Shown here piece after piece: positions 6,825-15,161 of a DNA stretch of 40,339 nt. The DNA comes from Mucilaginibacter sp. L294. GTDB taxonomy: Bacteria > Bacteroidota > Bacteroidia > Sphingobacteriales > Sphingobacteriaceae. The stretch is from contig NZ_LGEK01000042.1 in assembly GCF_001636615.1 (NCBI RefSeq), positions 1 to 40,339 of the forward strand. Direction: 5' to 3'. The notes below the pieces were generated by a model, which did no database searches, was not told the origin of the DNA, and saw nothing but the letters and a program-made list of their open reading frames with translations. The stretch's first letter is position 1. Each line of letters starts with the position of its first letter. The translations under genes and the position numbers were made by a program.

Positions 6825-7468
6825 GGCGCAAGGCGAACAATTTTCCAGTTTTTATTATCGGTTTTTTTGTAAACTATCCTATCATGCAGGCGGCTGCGGC
6901 GGCCCTGCCAAAATTCAATGTAGCGTGGCCTTAAAACATATCCGCCCCAGTATGATGGTTTTGGCACTTCGCTGTCGGCGTATTCAGCCTCTAAAGCTGC
7001 CATTTTTTGCTCAAGTACTTCGCGACCGTCAATTTCCTGGCTTTGCGGTGATGCAGCAGCGCCTATCTGGCTTGCCTTAGGGCGCGAGTGGAAGTATTTT
7101 TCAGAATAGTTTTTGTCAAGCTTTTCTATAGTGCCTTCAATACGGATCTGGCGTTCCATACCGCCCCAAAAGAAAACAAGCGACCCCAGTGGGTTTTTGC
7201 TGATCTCTTTACCCTTGCGGCTTAGGTAATTGGTGTAAAACTTAAAGCCATCATCACTGAAACCCTTAAGCAACACTATCCTTGCCGATGGGCGGCCGTC
7301 GTGCGTAGCGGTGGCCAGTGTCATGGCGTTTGGCTCATGTACTTTATAATTAATGGCTTCGTTAAACCATTTATCAAACTGGCGTATTGGGTTGGCATCA
7401 ACATCGGTTTCGTTCAACGAAGCCGCTTCATAGTCCTGCCTTAAATTTTCTATATCTTTTTGATCCAT
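6821..7468 (-). CDS. pdxH: pyridoxine/pyridoxamine 5'-phosphate oxidase
   Basis: 215 residues, the normal length. FMN-dependent oxidation of PNP/PMP to pyridoxal 5'-phosphate. Visible features are the N-terminal LRQDYEAASLNETD, AMTLATATHDGRPSARIVLLKG (FMN-binding strand pair), FYTNYLSRKGKEI, LVFFWGGMERQIRIEG, and the C-terminal signature WGGYVLRPRYIEFWQGRRSRLHDRI. It is first gene of an operon with nuoC and nuoD, an unusual partnership. A TAAGTTTG -7 box lies five bases ahead of the ATG. Confidence 0.95.
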   Translation of the reverse strand: MDQKDIENLRQDYEAASLNETDVDANPIRQFDKWFNEAINYKVHEPNAMTLATATHDGRPSARIVLLKGFSDDGFKFYTNYLSRKGKEISKNPLGSLVFFWGGMERQIRIEGTIEKLDKNYSEKYFHSRPKASQIGAAASPQSQEIDGREVLEQKMAALEAEYADSEVPKPSYWGGYVLRPRYIEFWQGRRSRLHDRIVYKKTDNKNWKIVRLAP

Positions 7469-7473
7469 TATCG

Positions 7474-7481
7474 CAAACTTA
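7474..7481 (-). promoter_or_regulatory. Bacteroidota -7 box for pdxH-nuoCD
   Basis: Minus-strand TAAGTTTG, a full match to TAnnTTTG, five bases upstream of the pdxH ATG; predicts a leaderless transcript. No TTG at the -33 distance. Confidence 0.5.
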
Positions 7482-7578
7482 CAAATTAATTATACCGTAC
7501 ATATCTATACGCTGTTCATTTTGGCCATTAATGAACATAATTTTACATTTAGTGTTAATACAATATAAATTTACACCT

Positions 7579-8142
7579 ATGCTAAGTCCCATTTCAGCCG
7601 CTGCAGGCCGTTTACTAATATCAGAACCATTTATGCCCGACCCTAATTTTAAGCGGTCGGTTATATTACTTACCGAATATTCTGAGGCTGGCGCTATGGG
7701 GTTCATCCTTAATCACCAAACCGAATATTTACTGGGAGATATCCTGCCCGATGCTTCTTATTCAGAAATACCTGTGTATATGGGTGGCCCCGTTGCCGAA
7801 AATACCCTGCATTATATACACCGTTGCCCCGATAAAATTGAAGGCGGTATTGAAATATGGGATGGGATTTACTGGGGTGGCGATTTTGAGCAGATAAAAG
7901 AACTGATCAACAATTACCAGATAACCGAAAGCGAGATAAAATTCTTTACCGGTTACTCCGGCTGGACACCCGGACAGCTTGATGATGAATTGCGCGAAGA
8001 TGCCTGGATAGTGGCTAATAAATTTGAAGCCGACAGTATTTTTGGCAATAATGAAAACAACCTTTGGAAAGAAGTGGTAATAAGCCTTGGCCAGCGCTAC
8101 GCACATATTGCCAATTTCCCGGAGAACCCGTTGCTGAATTAA
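7579..8142 (+). CDS. YqgE/AlgH family protein (DUF179)
   Basis: 187 residues from ATG at 7579; a longer in-frame extension back to 7387 crosses pdxH and is rejected. Family features: GRLLISEPFMPDPNFKRSVILL near the N-terminus, GAMGFILNHQT, YMGGPVAENTLHYIHR, GIYWGGDFEQIKELI, and FTGYSGWTPGQLDDEL towards the end. The exact biochemical role of YqgE/AlgH is unsettled. It is divergent from pdxH and convergent with purE, with a palindromic repeat between them. Confidence 0.92.
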   Translation: MLSPISAAAGRLLISEPFMPDPNFKRSVILLTEYSEAGAMGFILNHQTEYLLGDILPDASYSEIPVYMGGPVAENTLHYIHRCPDKIEGGIEIWDGIYWGGDFEQIKELINNYQITESEIKFFTGYSGWTPGQLDDELREDAWIVANKFEADSIFGNNENNLWKEVVISLGQRYAHIANFPENPLLN

Positions 8143-8152
8143 TCTTCCGACC

Positions 8153-8250
8153 TGTCATATCGAACGATAGAGAGAAATCTTGTTCAAATGACAGGTGACG
8201 AACTATGCTTAATGAACAAGATTTCTCCTCGTACCTCATTCGAAATGACA
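8153..8250. repeat. palindromic intergenic repeat, family 2, copy D
   Basis: Outer ends TGTCATATCGAAC and TTCGAAATGACA; inner arms carry GAGAAATCTTGTTCA and TGAACAAGATTTCTC. It lies between the convergent ends of the yqgE-like gene and purE. A related compound copy is at 34234-34426. Confidence 0.85.
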
Positions 8251-8258
8251 GCGTAGTT

Positions 8259-8753
8259 TTACTTCCCTTCCATCTCCGCGGCCGAAGCTTCAACAACCTG
8301 CTTTAATTTTTCTTTAAAAGCGATGAGGTTTTGCACCAGGTATTCGTCAGCCGTTGATAGGATCTGCGCGGCCAGTATGCCCGCATTTTTAGCAGCGTTT
8401 AAAGCTACTGTTGCCACCGGGATACCATTAGGCATTTGCAGGATAGACAGGATAGAATCCCAGCCATCAATAGAGTTGCTCGACTTTACAGGAACGCCAA
8501 TTACGGGTAAATGCGTTAATGATGCTACCATGCCCGGTAAATGCGCGGCACCACCTGCACCGGCAATAATTACCTTAATGCCACGATCGGCAGCGGCGCG
8601 GGCGTAGCTGAACATCCTGTCAGGCGTGCGGTGGGCAGATACAACGGTTATTTCGTATGCAACACCCAGTTCTTTTAAAACGTCAGCAGCATCCTGCATA
8701 ATGTTCAGATCGGACTTGCTGCCCATTATAATGGCTATTTTTGGTTGGCTCAT
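8259..8753 (-). CDS. purE: N5-carboxyaminoimidazole ribonucleotide mutase
   Basis: 164 residues, class I PurE. Converts N5-CAIR to CAIR in purine synthesis, using the PurK product. Visible motifs: [11 protein letters not shown] (phosphate-binding loop), [11 protein letters not shown] with the catalytic histidine, [23 protein letters not shown], and [14 protein letters not shown]. It is the last gene of the purK-orf-purE operon, nine bases after the middle gene. Confidence 0.96.
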   Translation of the reverse strand: MSQPKIAIIMGSKSDLNIMQDAADVLKELGVAYEITVVSAHRTPDRMFSYARAAADRGIKVIIAGAGGAAHLPGMVASLTHLPVIGVPVKSSNSIDGWDSILSILQMPNGIPVATVALNAAKNAGILAAQILSTADEYLVQNLIAFKEKLKQVVEASAAEMEGK

Positions 8754-8762
8754 GGTTTAAAA

Positions 8763-9416
8763 TTACCTTTTATTTTTATATGCTATTTTTTTAATTAAAA
8801 AAACTATCGCTAATCCTATCCCCACCATTATACCTATTGTAATTACTATGCCAAGAGCATATCCGGTTTTGCGACCCCAATTTTCAGCTTTTTTCAAACC
8901 CAAGTCCTTTTTATTTGCCACCTTAAAGCCTTTAAAAAAGTTCTCAAGTGCCGGATGGTTATGTGACAGGGAGTCTGATGCCATTATCCCTGTCATCAAC
9001 AGGCTATCATTAAGCGCTACTACGCGTATATAACTGTACAGATCCTGTCCTTTTATATTAGCTTTATAACCAAATTCTAAGGCCTTGTTGCCATTTATAA
9101 GAATGTTGTTCTTGTAAAAAACTTTACCTTTTGAAGTGCCTACCGCTCCATTTACAAATGCGTTATATGTCGAGTCAAGATTGTTACTTCTGAAAAGGTC
9201 CTTTAATCCGCCGCTAATGTCTTGCGCCTGTGCTAAGAAAACTACTTGTTTGTATTTGGCAATATAAATATTGAGATCCCTTATTTTTTTGATCTCAGGC
9301 TTTTCAGGCAACGCAATACTTCCTAAGCCGCCCAACTTTTGGTTGTAATTATACTGGCCATATGCGTATGGTGACAAAAGGAATAAAAATGCAATGAGGA
9401 AAAGTTTGGTACGCAC
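8763..9416 (-). CDS. secreted/membrane hypothetical protein between purK and purE
   Basis: 217 residues. Residues 1-20 form a Sec signal peptide ending YAYGQ. The central 140 residues are a mixed alpha/beta extracytoplasmic domain with a pattern ALEFGYKANIKGQDLYSYIRVVAL and a terminal FFKGF helix, reminiscent of PsbP-like or stress-induced secreted domains, but I cannot assign a family. A membrane helix at about 185-209 and a lysine-rich end anchor it with the tail in the cytosol. It has no evident link to purine synthesis despite lying between purK and purE with gaps of 20 and 9 bases. Confidence 0.75.
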   Translation of the reverse strand: MRTKLFLIAFLFLLSPYAYGQYNYNQKLGGLGSIALPEKPEIKKIRDLNIYIAKYKQVVFLAQAQDISGGLKDLFRSNNLDSTYNAFVNGAVGTSKGKVFYKNNILINGNKALEFGYKANIKGQDLYSYIRVVALNDSLLMTGIMASDSLSHNHPALENFFKGFKVANKKDLGLKKAENWGRKTGYALGIVITIGIMVGIGLAIVFLIKKIAYKNKR

Positions 9417-9436
9417 GGGAGATATAAATAAATAAC

Positions 9437-10576
9437 CTAACTGATAACCTTTAAAGTCTGTTGCACATATCTTGCCTTCTCTATCGCTTTCTCTCTATCA
9501 TTATCAATAATAGTAACATGCCCCATTTTACGGAAAGGTTTTGTTAAGGCCTTGCCGTACAGGTGCACATACACACCGGTGCATTTTAAGATCTTCTCTA
9601 TCCCCTGGTAAACAGCGGGGCCTTCGTATCCGGCTTCGCCTAAAATGTTTACCATTATGGCGTTGCTCAGACAGGAGGTATCACCCAGTGGTTGGTCGAA
9701 TATTGCTCGTAAGTGCTGCTCAAACTGCGATACTACGTTACCCTCTATGCTTTGGTGGCCGCTATTATGCGGGCGCGGGGCCAATTCGTTCACCAGTATT
9801 TTGCCGTCTTTGGTCAGGAACATTTCTACCGCCAGTATGCCAACAATATTAAGCGTTTCAGCTATACGTTTGGCAATGTTCTCGGCCTCCATCTGTACCT
9901 CGAAAGGCAGGGTAGAGGGCGAGATCAAAAACTCAACCAGGTTAGCTTCGGGGTTAAACTCCATTTCAACCAGCGGGAAGGTTTTTACCTCGCCGCTTTC
10001 GTTACGGGCTACTATTACACCAATTTCTTTTTCAAAATCAACCAGGCGCTCAATAAGGCTTGGTTCGGTAAATGCATTTTTTAGGTAACTTTCGTCAACC
10101 ACTTTGTAAACGCCCTTGCCATCGTAACCATCACGGCGAAGTTTTTGAATATATGGGAATGGGATATGGCTTGCCTTTAACTGCCCGGGCGATGAGATCA
10201 CCTGGAACTCGGCAGTAGGGATATCATTTTCTTTAAAAAATTGCTTTTGCAGCCCCTTATCCTGTATCAGGCGAATAATACGCGATTGCGGGTAAACGGC
10301 AACGCCTTCTTTTTCCAATTGCTCCAGCGCGTCAACGTTCACCTTCTCTATCTCGATGGTAAGCAGGTCAACCTTTTTACCAAAGTTATAAACGGTTTCG
10401 TAATCGCTTAATGAACCTACAACAAACTCGTTACAAAGCCGGCGACAGGGTGCCTCGCGGTCTGGGTCGAGCACCTTTACGGTGACGTTGTAATTTATTG
10501 CCTGCTGTATCAGCATGCGCCCAAGCTGGCCGCCGCCTAATATTCCTAATCGTAAATCCCCGTAAAATGCTTTCAT
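9437..10576 (-). CDS. purK: 5-(carboxyamino)imidazole ribonucleotide synthase
   Basis: 379 residues, ATP-grasp fold. Converts AIR, bicarbonate and ATP to N5-CAIR. N-terminal LGILGGGQLGRMLIQQA binds substrate; the ATP-grasp core shows IPFPYIQKLRRDGYDGKGVY, VDFEKEIGVIVARN, and the metal-binding segment ILVNELAPRPHNSGHQSIEG. First gene of purK-orf-purE, with a TAACTTTG -7 box eleven bases upstream of the ATG. Confidence 0.96.
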   Translation of the reverse strand: MKAFYGDLRLGILGGGQLGRMLIQQAINYNVTVKVLDPDREAPCRRLCNEFVVGSLSDYETVYNFGKKVDLLTIEIEKVNVDALEQLEKEGVAVYPQSRIIRLIQDKGLQKQFFKENDIPTAEFQVISSPGQLKASHIPFPYIQKLRRDGYDGKGVYKVVDESYLKNAFTEPSLIERLVDFEKEIGVIVARNESGEVKTFPLVEMEFNPEANLVEFLISPSTLPFEVQMEAENIAKRIAETLNIVGILAVEMFLTKDGKILVNELAPRPHNSGHQSIEGNVVSQFEQHLRAIFDQPLGDTSCLSNAIMVNILGEAGYEGPAVYQGIEKILKCTGVYVHLYGKALTKPFRKMGHVTIIDNDREKAIEKARYVQQTLKVIS

Positions 10577-10587
10577 GTATAGTGTTG

Positions 10588-10595
10588 CAAAGTTA
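10588..10595 (-). promoter_or_regulatory. -7 box for purK operon
   Basis: Minus-strand TAACTTTG, full match to TAnnTTTG, 11 bases before the purK ATG. Confidence 0.5.
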
Positions 10596-10792
10596 GTTGA
10601 AATCTTTTAAACTGGCATAAAGCAATTTTAACAGCTATTTATTGCGATGTCAAGATGACCGGTCATGTCAAAATATTAGAAACTGATTAGAGATTGTAAT
10701 GTAAAACAATATTTAAGCGTCATAAGGACATTCAAACGTCACAATTCGACCACAATAAGCCCCAAAACCTTCCAAAACAGCCTCAAAAAGCC

Positions 10793-10800
10793 TACCTTTG
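10793..10800 (+). promoter_or_regulatory. -7 box for isocitrate dehydrogenase
   Basis: TACCTTTG, full TAnnTTTG match, 30 bases before the ATG at 10831. No clear -33 TTG. The rest of the 254-base divergent region between purK and this gene shows no other feature. Confidence 0.5.
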
Positions 10801-10830
10801 CAGCGTTTTTACTCCACCAATATATTATAC

Positions 10831-12288
10831 ATGAAAACCAAAATAGCAGTAGCAAAAGGTGACGGTATAGGCCCGGAAATTATGGCCGCCGTACTCCGCA
10901 TATTTGAAGCCGCCAACGTACAGCTCGATTACGAGTACGTAGAAATGGGCAAGTCGTATTTTGATGCAGGCCACTCCACCGGGATGACCGCCGCAGCAAA
11001 AGAAACCATTGAACGTTTAGGCCTGCTGTTTAAAGGCCCGATGGAAACCCCGAAAGGCAAAGGCGTAAAAAGCATTAACGTTACCGCTCGTAAGGTGTGG
11101 AACACTTATGCCAACCAACGCGATTTTCGTTCACTGAATGGTGTTGATACCGTTTTCTCTAAAGCGGGTATCCCTATCAACTTAACTATCGTTCGCGAGA
11201 ATATTGAAGATACTTACGGAGGTATCGAACACTTGTTAACCAATGATGTTGCAGTAGGCCGCCGTATCATTACCCGCCCGGGCTCTGCCCAGGTGATCCG
11301 TTACGCGTTTGAAATGGCCCGCCGCAAGGGTTATACAAAACTGGCTTGTGGCCATAAGGCCAATATCATGAAACTGACCGACGGCTTGTTCCTGGAAACG
11401 TTTTATGAAATAGCACGCGAGTACCCGGATATTGAATCGTCGGACATTATTGTGGATGACCTTTGTATGAAACTGGTATCGCGCCCTGAAATATTCCAGG
11501 CTATTGTATTGACTAACCTGCAGGGCGATATCGTATCTGATCTTTGCGCCGGTTTAGTTGGCGGCTTAGGCTTTGCACCATCAGCAAACATTGGCGATAA
11601 CATCTCTATTTTCGAGGCTGTGCATGGTACCGCACCGGATATTGCCGGCCGTGGTATTGCTAACCCAACCGCTTTGCTGTTATCTGGTATTTTAATGCTG
11701 CGTTATTTAGGTTTCACTACCGCCGCGGCTAATATCGAAAACTCATTGCTATACACACTTGAACAAGGCGTACATACCGGCGATTTTGGAGATAAAGCTG
11801 TAGCATCGGTTAATACGGATGCTTTTGCTGATGCTGTAATTGCCAACCTTGGCCAGGTGCCTGTAAAAGGTGAAGTAATTGCCCAGCCGGATATGGAAGT
11901 GAAGGCCAATCACGATCATCCGCTTAAAAATAAACTAACCGTTACCAGCACTACTACTACAGAGGAAATGGTTGGTGTGGATGTTTTCGTAGAATCGAGC
12001 AAACAACCAAATGAGCTTGCCGCTTTGGCGCAACGCAAACAAACGGATAACTTTCAGTTGGTGATGATATCAAACCGTGGTACACAGGTTTGGCCAACAG
12101 GCTCTATCTTTACCGAACTGGTGAACGAATATCGCCTCCGTTTTGAAAAGAAAGACGGTACCAGCATCACCCAGAAAGAGATTTTGCACATTGCTGCCGA
12201 TCTTTCGGAAGATTTTAAAGTGTGCTCGGTTGAGTTCCTGATGAAATTTGATGGCAAAATAGGTTATACTTTAGCACAGGGGCAATAA
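10831..12288 (+). CDS. isocitrate dehydrogenase, long Thermus-like type
   Basis: 485 residues from ATG at 10831 (an in-frame extension to 10798 overlaps the promoter and is rejected). Oxidative decarboxylation of isocitrate to 2-oxoglutarate in the TCA cycle. Core motifs: KGDGIGPEIM, NLTIVRENIEDTYGGIEH (substrate serine/threonine and arginine region), VDDLCMKLV, and EAVHGTAPDIAGRGIANPTA. After about residue 345 there is a C-terminal domain of roughly 140 residues (VGVDVFVES...KVCSVEFL) as in the long Thermus-type enzymes; NADP use is assumed from that class, not proven. Monocistronic, closed by a strong terminator. Confidence 0.92.
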   Translation: MKTKIAVAKGDGIGPEIMAAVLRIFEAANVQLDYEYVEMGKSYFDAGHSTGMTAAAKETIERLGLLFKGPMETPKGKGVKSINVTARKVWNTYANQRDFRSLNGVDTVFSKAGIPINLTIVRENIEDTYGGIEHLLTNDVAVGRRIITRPGSAQVIRYAFEMARRKGYTKLACGHKANIMKLTDGLFLETFYEIAREYPDIESSDIIVDDLCMKLVSRPEIFQAIVLTNLQGDIVSDLCAGLVGGLGFAPSANIGDNISIFEAVHGTAPDIAGRGIANPTALLLSGILMLRYLGFTTAAANIENSLLYTLEQGVHTGDFGDKAVASVNTDAFADAVIANLGQVPVKGEVIAQPDMEVKANHDHPLKNKLTVTSTTTTEEMVGVDVFVESSKQPNELAALAQRKQTDNFQLVMISNRGTQVWPTGSIFTELVNEYRLRFEKKDGTSITQKEILHIAADLSEDFKVCSVEFLMKFDGKIGYTLAQGQ

Positions 12289-12318
12289 GTTTAAAGCCGA
12301 AAGTTTAAAGTAAAAAGT

Positions 12319-12347
12319 AAAGGCCTGTCGAACACGACAGGCCTTTT
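12319..12347. terminator. bidirectional intrinsic terminator
   Basis: AAAGGCCTGTCG, AACA loop, CGACAGGCCTTTT. A perfect 12-bp stem between the convergent isocitrate dehydrogenase and AI-2E-family genes. Confidence 0.92.
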
Positions 12348-12378
12348 AATTTGGATATTTGCCAACTGCCAACTTCTT

Positions 12379-13461
12379 TTAATCGCTGTCAACCGTTCGG
12401 TGGCCTACCTCATCATCAACTTCACCATTTATTTTTTTGACGTAGATCTCATCAACCAAAATAATAATGATAGATAGTAACGGCACTGCCAGTATAATAC
12501 CCAACACGCCCGACAATACCCCCATCAGCACCTGGCTTATGATGGTTAAAGCAGGGGGGATGTTGATCATTTTCTTTTGAATAAGCGGCGTAACAATATT
12601 ACTTACAATGGTTTGCGATACGATGTAAAGCAATGCAACAATAATGGCGGTATTAAGGTCTTTAGTTAAGGCAAGCAAAACACCCGGTATCATAGCCGCC
12701 AGCGAGCCAAAGTTGGGTATAAGCTTTAATAAGCCTGTTAACAGGGCAAGCACCAATGCTACCGGTATGCCAATAATAGATAGGCCTGTACCTATCATAA
12801 TAAATATCAGCACCATAGAAAGCATCATGCCTTTAAGCCATCCTTTTAATGCCTGGCTGGTACGGTCTATAACCTTTCTGGCCATTGGTTTATTTTGCTC
12901 AGGGAATAGTTTGATGATACCATCCATATAAAGCGATGGGCTTGTAGTGAAAAATATCCCCAAAAACATAATGATATAGATATTACCCAGCACGCCAAAA
13001 CTGGTGCTGAAAAAGCTTTGGGCAGTCGCGAAAAGTTTATCGGTATTATCGCTGCCAAAGTATTCCAGTATTTTTGCGCCAAGGGGGCCTTCGCCAAGTT
13101 TTGCCTTAAAATTATTAATGGTTTGGGGCAGGCTTTCGCTCAAAATGGCTATCTGGCCCTGTATGGTGGTACCCATAACATAAAGCAAGGTGAACAGGAT
13201 GAGGAACGAACCCACAACAGACACAGCCATGCAGATCTTACGGTTCCATTTGGTTTTGCGTTCTATCATATCGCCCAGCCCATGGAAATATACCGATATC
13301 AGCGCTCCCGCCAGTATCATTAACAGTACATTAAAGGCCACACGGGCAATTAATATGGAAACCACCAGCAAGGCAACAATGGCCACGGTATGCCAAACCT
13401 TTTCTATATAGGTGAGTTCTTTTTTAGAGGGTCTTTCAGGAGTGGGGGTTCTATTGGGCAT
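12379..13461 (-). CDS. AI-2E family transporter (PF01594-like permease)
   Basis: 360 residues from ATG at 13461 (an in-frame ATG at 13485 would add eight). Six to eight hydrophobic helices in the family layout: two N-terminal helices, a charged amphipathic middle (about 120-165), then a C-terminal bundle with the conserved GIPVALVLALLTGLLKLIPNFGS and MIPGVLLAL segments and IVSNIVTPLIQKKMINIPP. Members export diverse small molecules; the AI-2 label does not prove autoinducer transport. It stands alone with a terminator on its 3' side. Confidence 0.88.
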   Translation of the reverse strand: MPNRTPTPERPSKKELTYIEKVWHTVAIVALLVVSILIARVAFNVLLMILAGALISVYFHGLGDMIERKTKWNRKICMAVSVVGSFLILFTLLYVMGTTIQGQIAILSESLPQTINNFKAKLGEGPLGAKILEYFGSDNTDKLFATAQSFFSTSFGVLGNIYIIMFLGIFFTTSPSLYMDGIIKLFPEQNKPMARKVIDRTSQALKGWLKGMMLSMVLIFIMIGTGLSIIGIPVALVLALLTGLLKLIPNFGSLAAMIPGVLLALTKDLNTAIIVALLYIVSQTIVSNIVTPLIQKKMINIPPALTIISQVLMGVLSGVLGIILAVPLLSIIIILVDEIYVKKINGEVDDEVGHRTVDSD

Positions 13462-13536
13462 TGTGTGCTGTTTAGTTATGCACATAATTACGTATAGTAC
13501 TCGTAAAAGTTTTAAGAAATTACAAAGTAATATTAA

Positions 13537-14259
13537 CTATTGATGCGAGTCTCTCACCTTATTAAAATAAGCTACCAGCTTTTCTATATTGCCTATCCCA
13601 AAATGGTTGGCACGGATCTGTTCTACAACCTCGGGTTCATCGGCCATCACCTCGCTCATAATATCTATAAAGTTTTCGCGGGTAAGGTGCTGCATGGTAG
13701 CGGTGCTGCTGCCATAGTAATAGCTTAGTTTATTGTTGTTACTGCCGCCGCCACCGCCGCCAATATTTATACCTACGCCACCACCATATGATGTGCCGTA
13801 GCTGCCAGTGCCTATGCCCAGTTCTGGCGATACCTGTACTTTTTTACCGCCGCCGCTTCCGCCGCTGCCTGCGCCACGGGTGGCGTAAATTTTAGTGGGC
13901 TCATCAATAACCACGCGTACAAAATCAAATTCCTTTTTTGCCCAGGTTTCGTTACCGGGGGCATGTGCTACCACAAAACTATCGCGCCCGGCCACAAACG
14001 ATTGCAGGTCACTGGTGCTCAGATAATACGGAGTTGAGTGTTCTTCGTCCCTAAACTCAATAAAGCCTTCATCCCTGAACGGCCCGCGGCCACCCGGGTT
14101 AGGGTGAATGTACCCCGTAGTTCTAACGCCTTTTACATCAACAAAATAGCCGGGAAGCCATTTTTGCGCTTTAACGGTATTGCTTGCCAGCGTTAGTAAT
14201 AAAACAAGCGCAGCGGTATTAAAAAAGTGTTTGGTGTACGGGGTGTTCTTAGTAGTCAT
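13537..14259 (-). CDS. secreted glycine-rich hypothetical protein (duplicate 2)
   Basis: 240 residues from ATG at 14259; the longer frame back to 14352 runs into the upstream gene and is rejected. Signal peptide ends TVKAQ at about residue 31. The mature protein has a beta-rich first part (GYFVDVKGVRTTGYI, DEPTKIYATRG), a long Gly/Ser linker, a YYYGSS motif, and a C-terminal helix FIDIMSEVMADEPEVVEQI. It is a paralogue of the upstream gene, whose stop overlaps its start by 11 bases. Function unknown. Confidence 0.75.
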   Translation of the reverse strand: MTTKNTPYTKHFFNTAALVLLLTLASNTVKAQKWLPGYFVDVKGVRTTGYIHPNPGGRGPFRDEGFIEFRDEEHSTPYYLSTSDLQSFVAGRDSFVVAHAPGNETWAKKEFDFVRVVIDEPTKIYATRGAGSGGSGGGKKVQVSPELGIGTGSYGTSYGGGVGINIGGGGGGSNNNKLSYYYGSSTATMQHLTRENFIDIMSEVMADEPEVVEQIRANHFGIGNIEKLVAYFNKVRDSHQ

Positions 14260-14896
14260 ATGATTTTTTTGGCATCTGGCCTGTTCTGTAATAGGTGAGC
14301 AGGTCCTCCATATCACCATAACGAAAAGTTTTGTCTTTAATTTTAGCAACAACCTCGGGTTTATCTGCCATAATATTGCTCATTACTTCAATAAACTGTT
14401 TTTTCTCCAGTTTGATAACTTTATCCTGCGTAGGGCCATAGTAATACGTGGTTCTTGTACCGCCGCCAATGGTTGTGCCAACACCCACACCCATGCCTAC
14501 GTTACCGGTAAAACCGCCGGTATTGATAATTAACGGGAAACCGTTTTTAGCTGTTTTAACGGCAAATAATTTTGTGGGGTTATCAACAGATACGATCATG
14601 AACGGACTGTTTTTTAACAGCACATTTCGCGATACCACAAAGCTATCTTCACCCATCACAAATGATTTGATCTTGTAATAAGGGATAGGGAACACTTCCG
14701 ATTTTTCATCGGCGCAGTAAAGTATGCGGTCGCCGTCTTCGTATTCGCCTTTGTGGGGAGGAGCCCATGATATCAGCCCGTCGAATATTTCGCCGCTGGT
14801 GTGGTAAAGCGTGCCCTCAAACCATTTACGCTGAGGCTGTGCTTTTGCAGCGAAGGTGCTTACAATGATGATAATTAATAAAACGACTTTGCGCAT
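14249..14896 (-). CDS. secreted hypothetical protein (duplicate 1)
   Basis: 215 residues with a signal peptide ending AAKAQ at about residue 19. It shares with the downstream gene the order: short beta domain ending DNPTKLFAV, Gly-rich segment, TYYYGP, and the C-terminal block FIEVMSNIMADKPEVVAKI...YGDMEDLLTYY. The two genes overlap by 11 bases and are probably translated in sequence, so a tandem duplication followed by divergence is the simplest explanation. No catalytic motif is visible. The 265 bases upstream (14897-15161) are AT-rich with no gene. Confidence 0.75.
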   Translation of the reverse strand: MRKVVLLIIIIVSTFAAKAQPQRKWFEGTLYHTSGEIFDGLISWAPPHKGEYEDGDRILYCADEKSEVFPIPYYKIKSFVMGEDSFVVSRNVLLKNSPFMIVSVDNPTKLFAVKTAKNGFPLIINTGGFTGNVGMGVGVGTTIGGGTRTTYYYGPTQDKVIKLEKKQFIEVMSNIMADKPEVVAKIKDKTFRYGDMEDLLTYYRTGQMPKKSYDY

Positions 14897-15127
14897 GGTA
14901 TTAAATAGTTAACGGGTTGTGATATTGGTGCAGGCCAATATTTGTTCTATACAAATACAGTAAATTTTATATTTTATTGTGTTGAAAGGCTCTTGTCATT
15001 AATTTTTTACAACGTGTATTTTACTTACCGGTAGTTGGTTCATCATTTATATGAATTATACAGGGCCCCGGTATTAATTGTAATGTTTAAAATACAAAGC
15101 GAGAGTAAAATTTTACGCATAAAGGTT

Positions 15128-15135
15128 TAGATTTG
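15128..15135 (+). promoter_or_regulatory. -7 box for threonine aldolase
   Basis: TAGATTTG, full match to TAnnTTTG, 26 bases before the ATG at 15162; no -33 TTG at the right distance. Confidence 0.45.
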
Positions 15136-15161
15136 AAACCAAATATAAATGATTTTTTGAC

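Noticed and set aside
9541..10088. Long plus-strand frames opposite purK (up to 147 codons)
   Set aside because: Antisense shadows of a strongly conserved gene; composition has no protein-like features.
12379..13461. Quorum-sensing AI-2 exporter
   Set aside because: The family name is historical; no luxS or lsr gene is nearby and substrates of this family vary.
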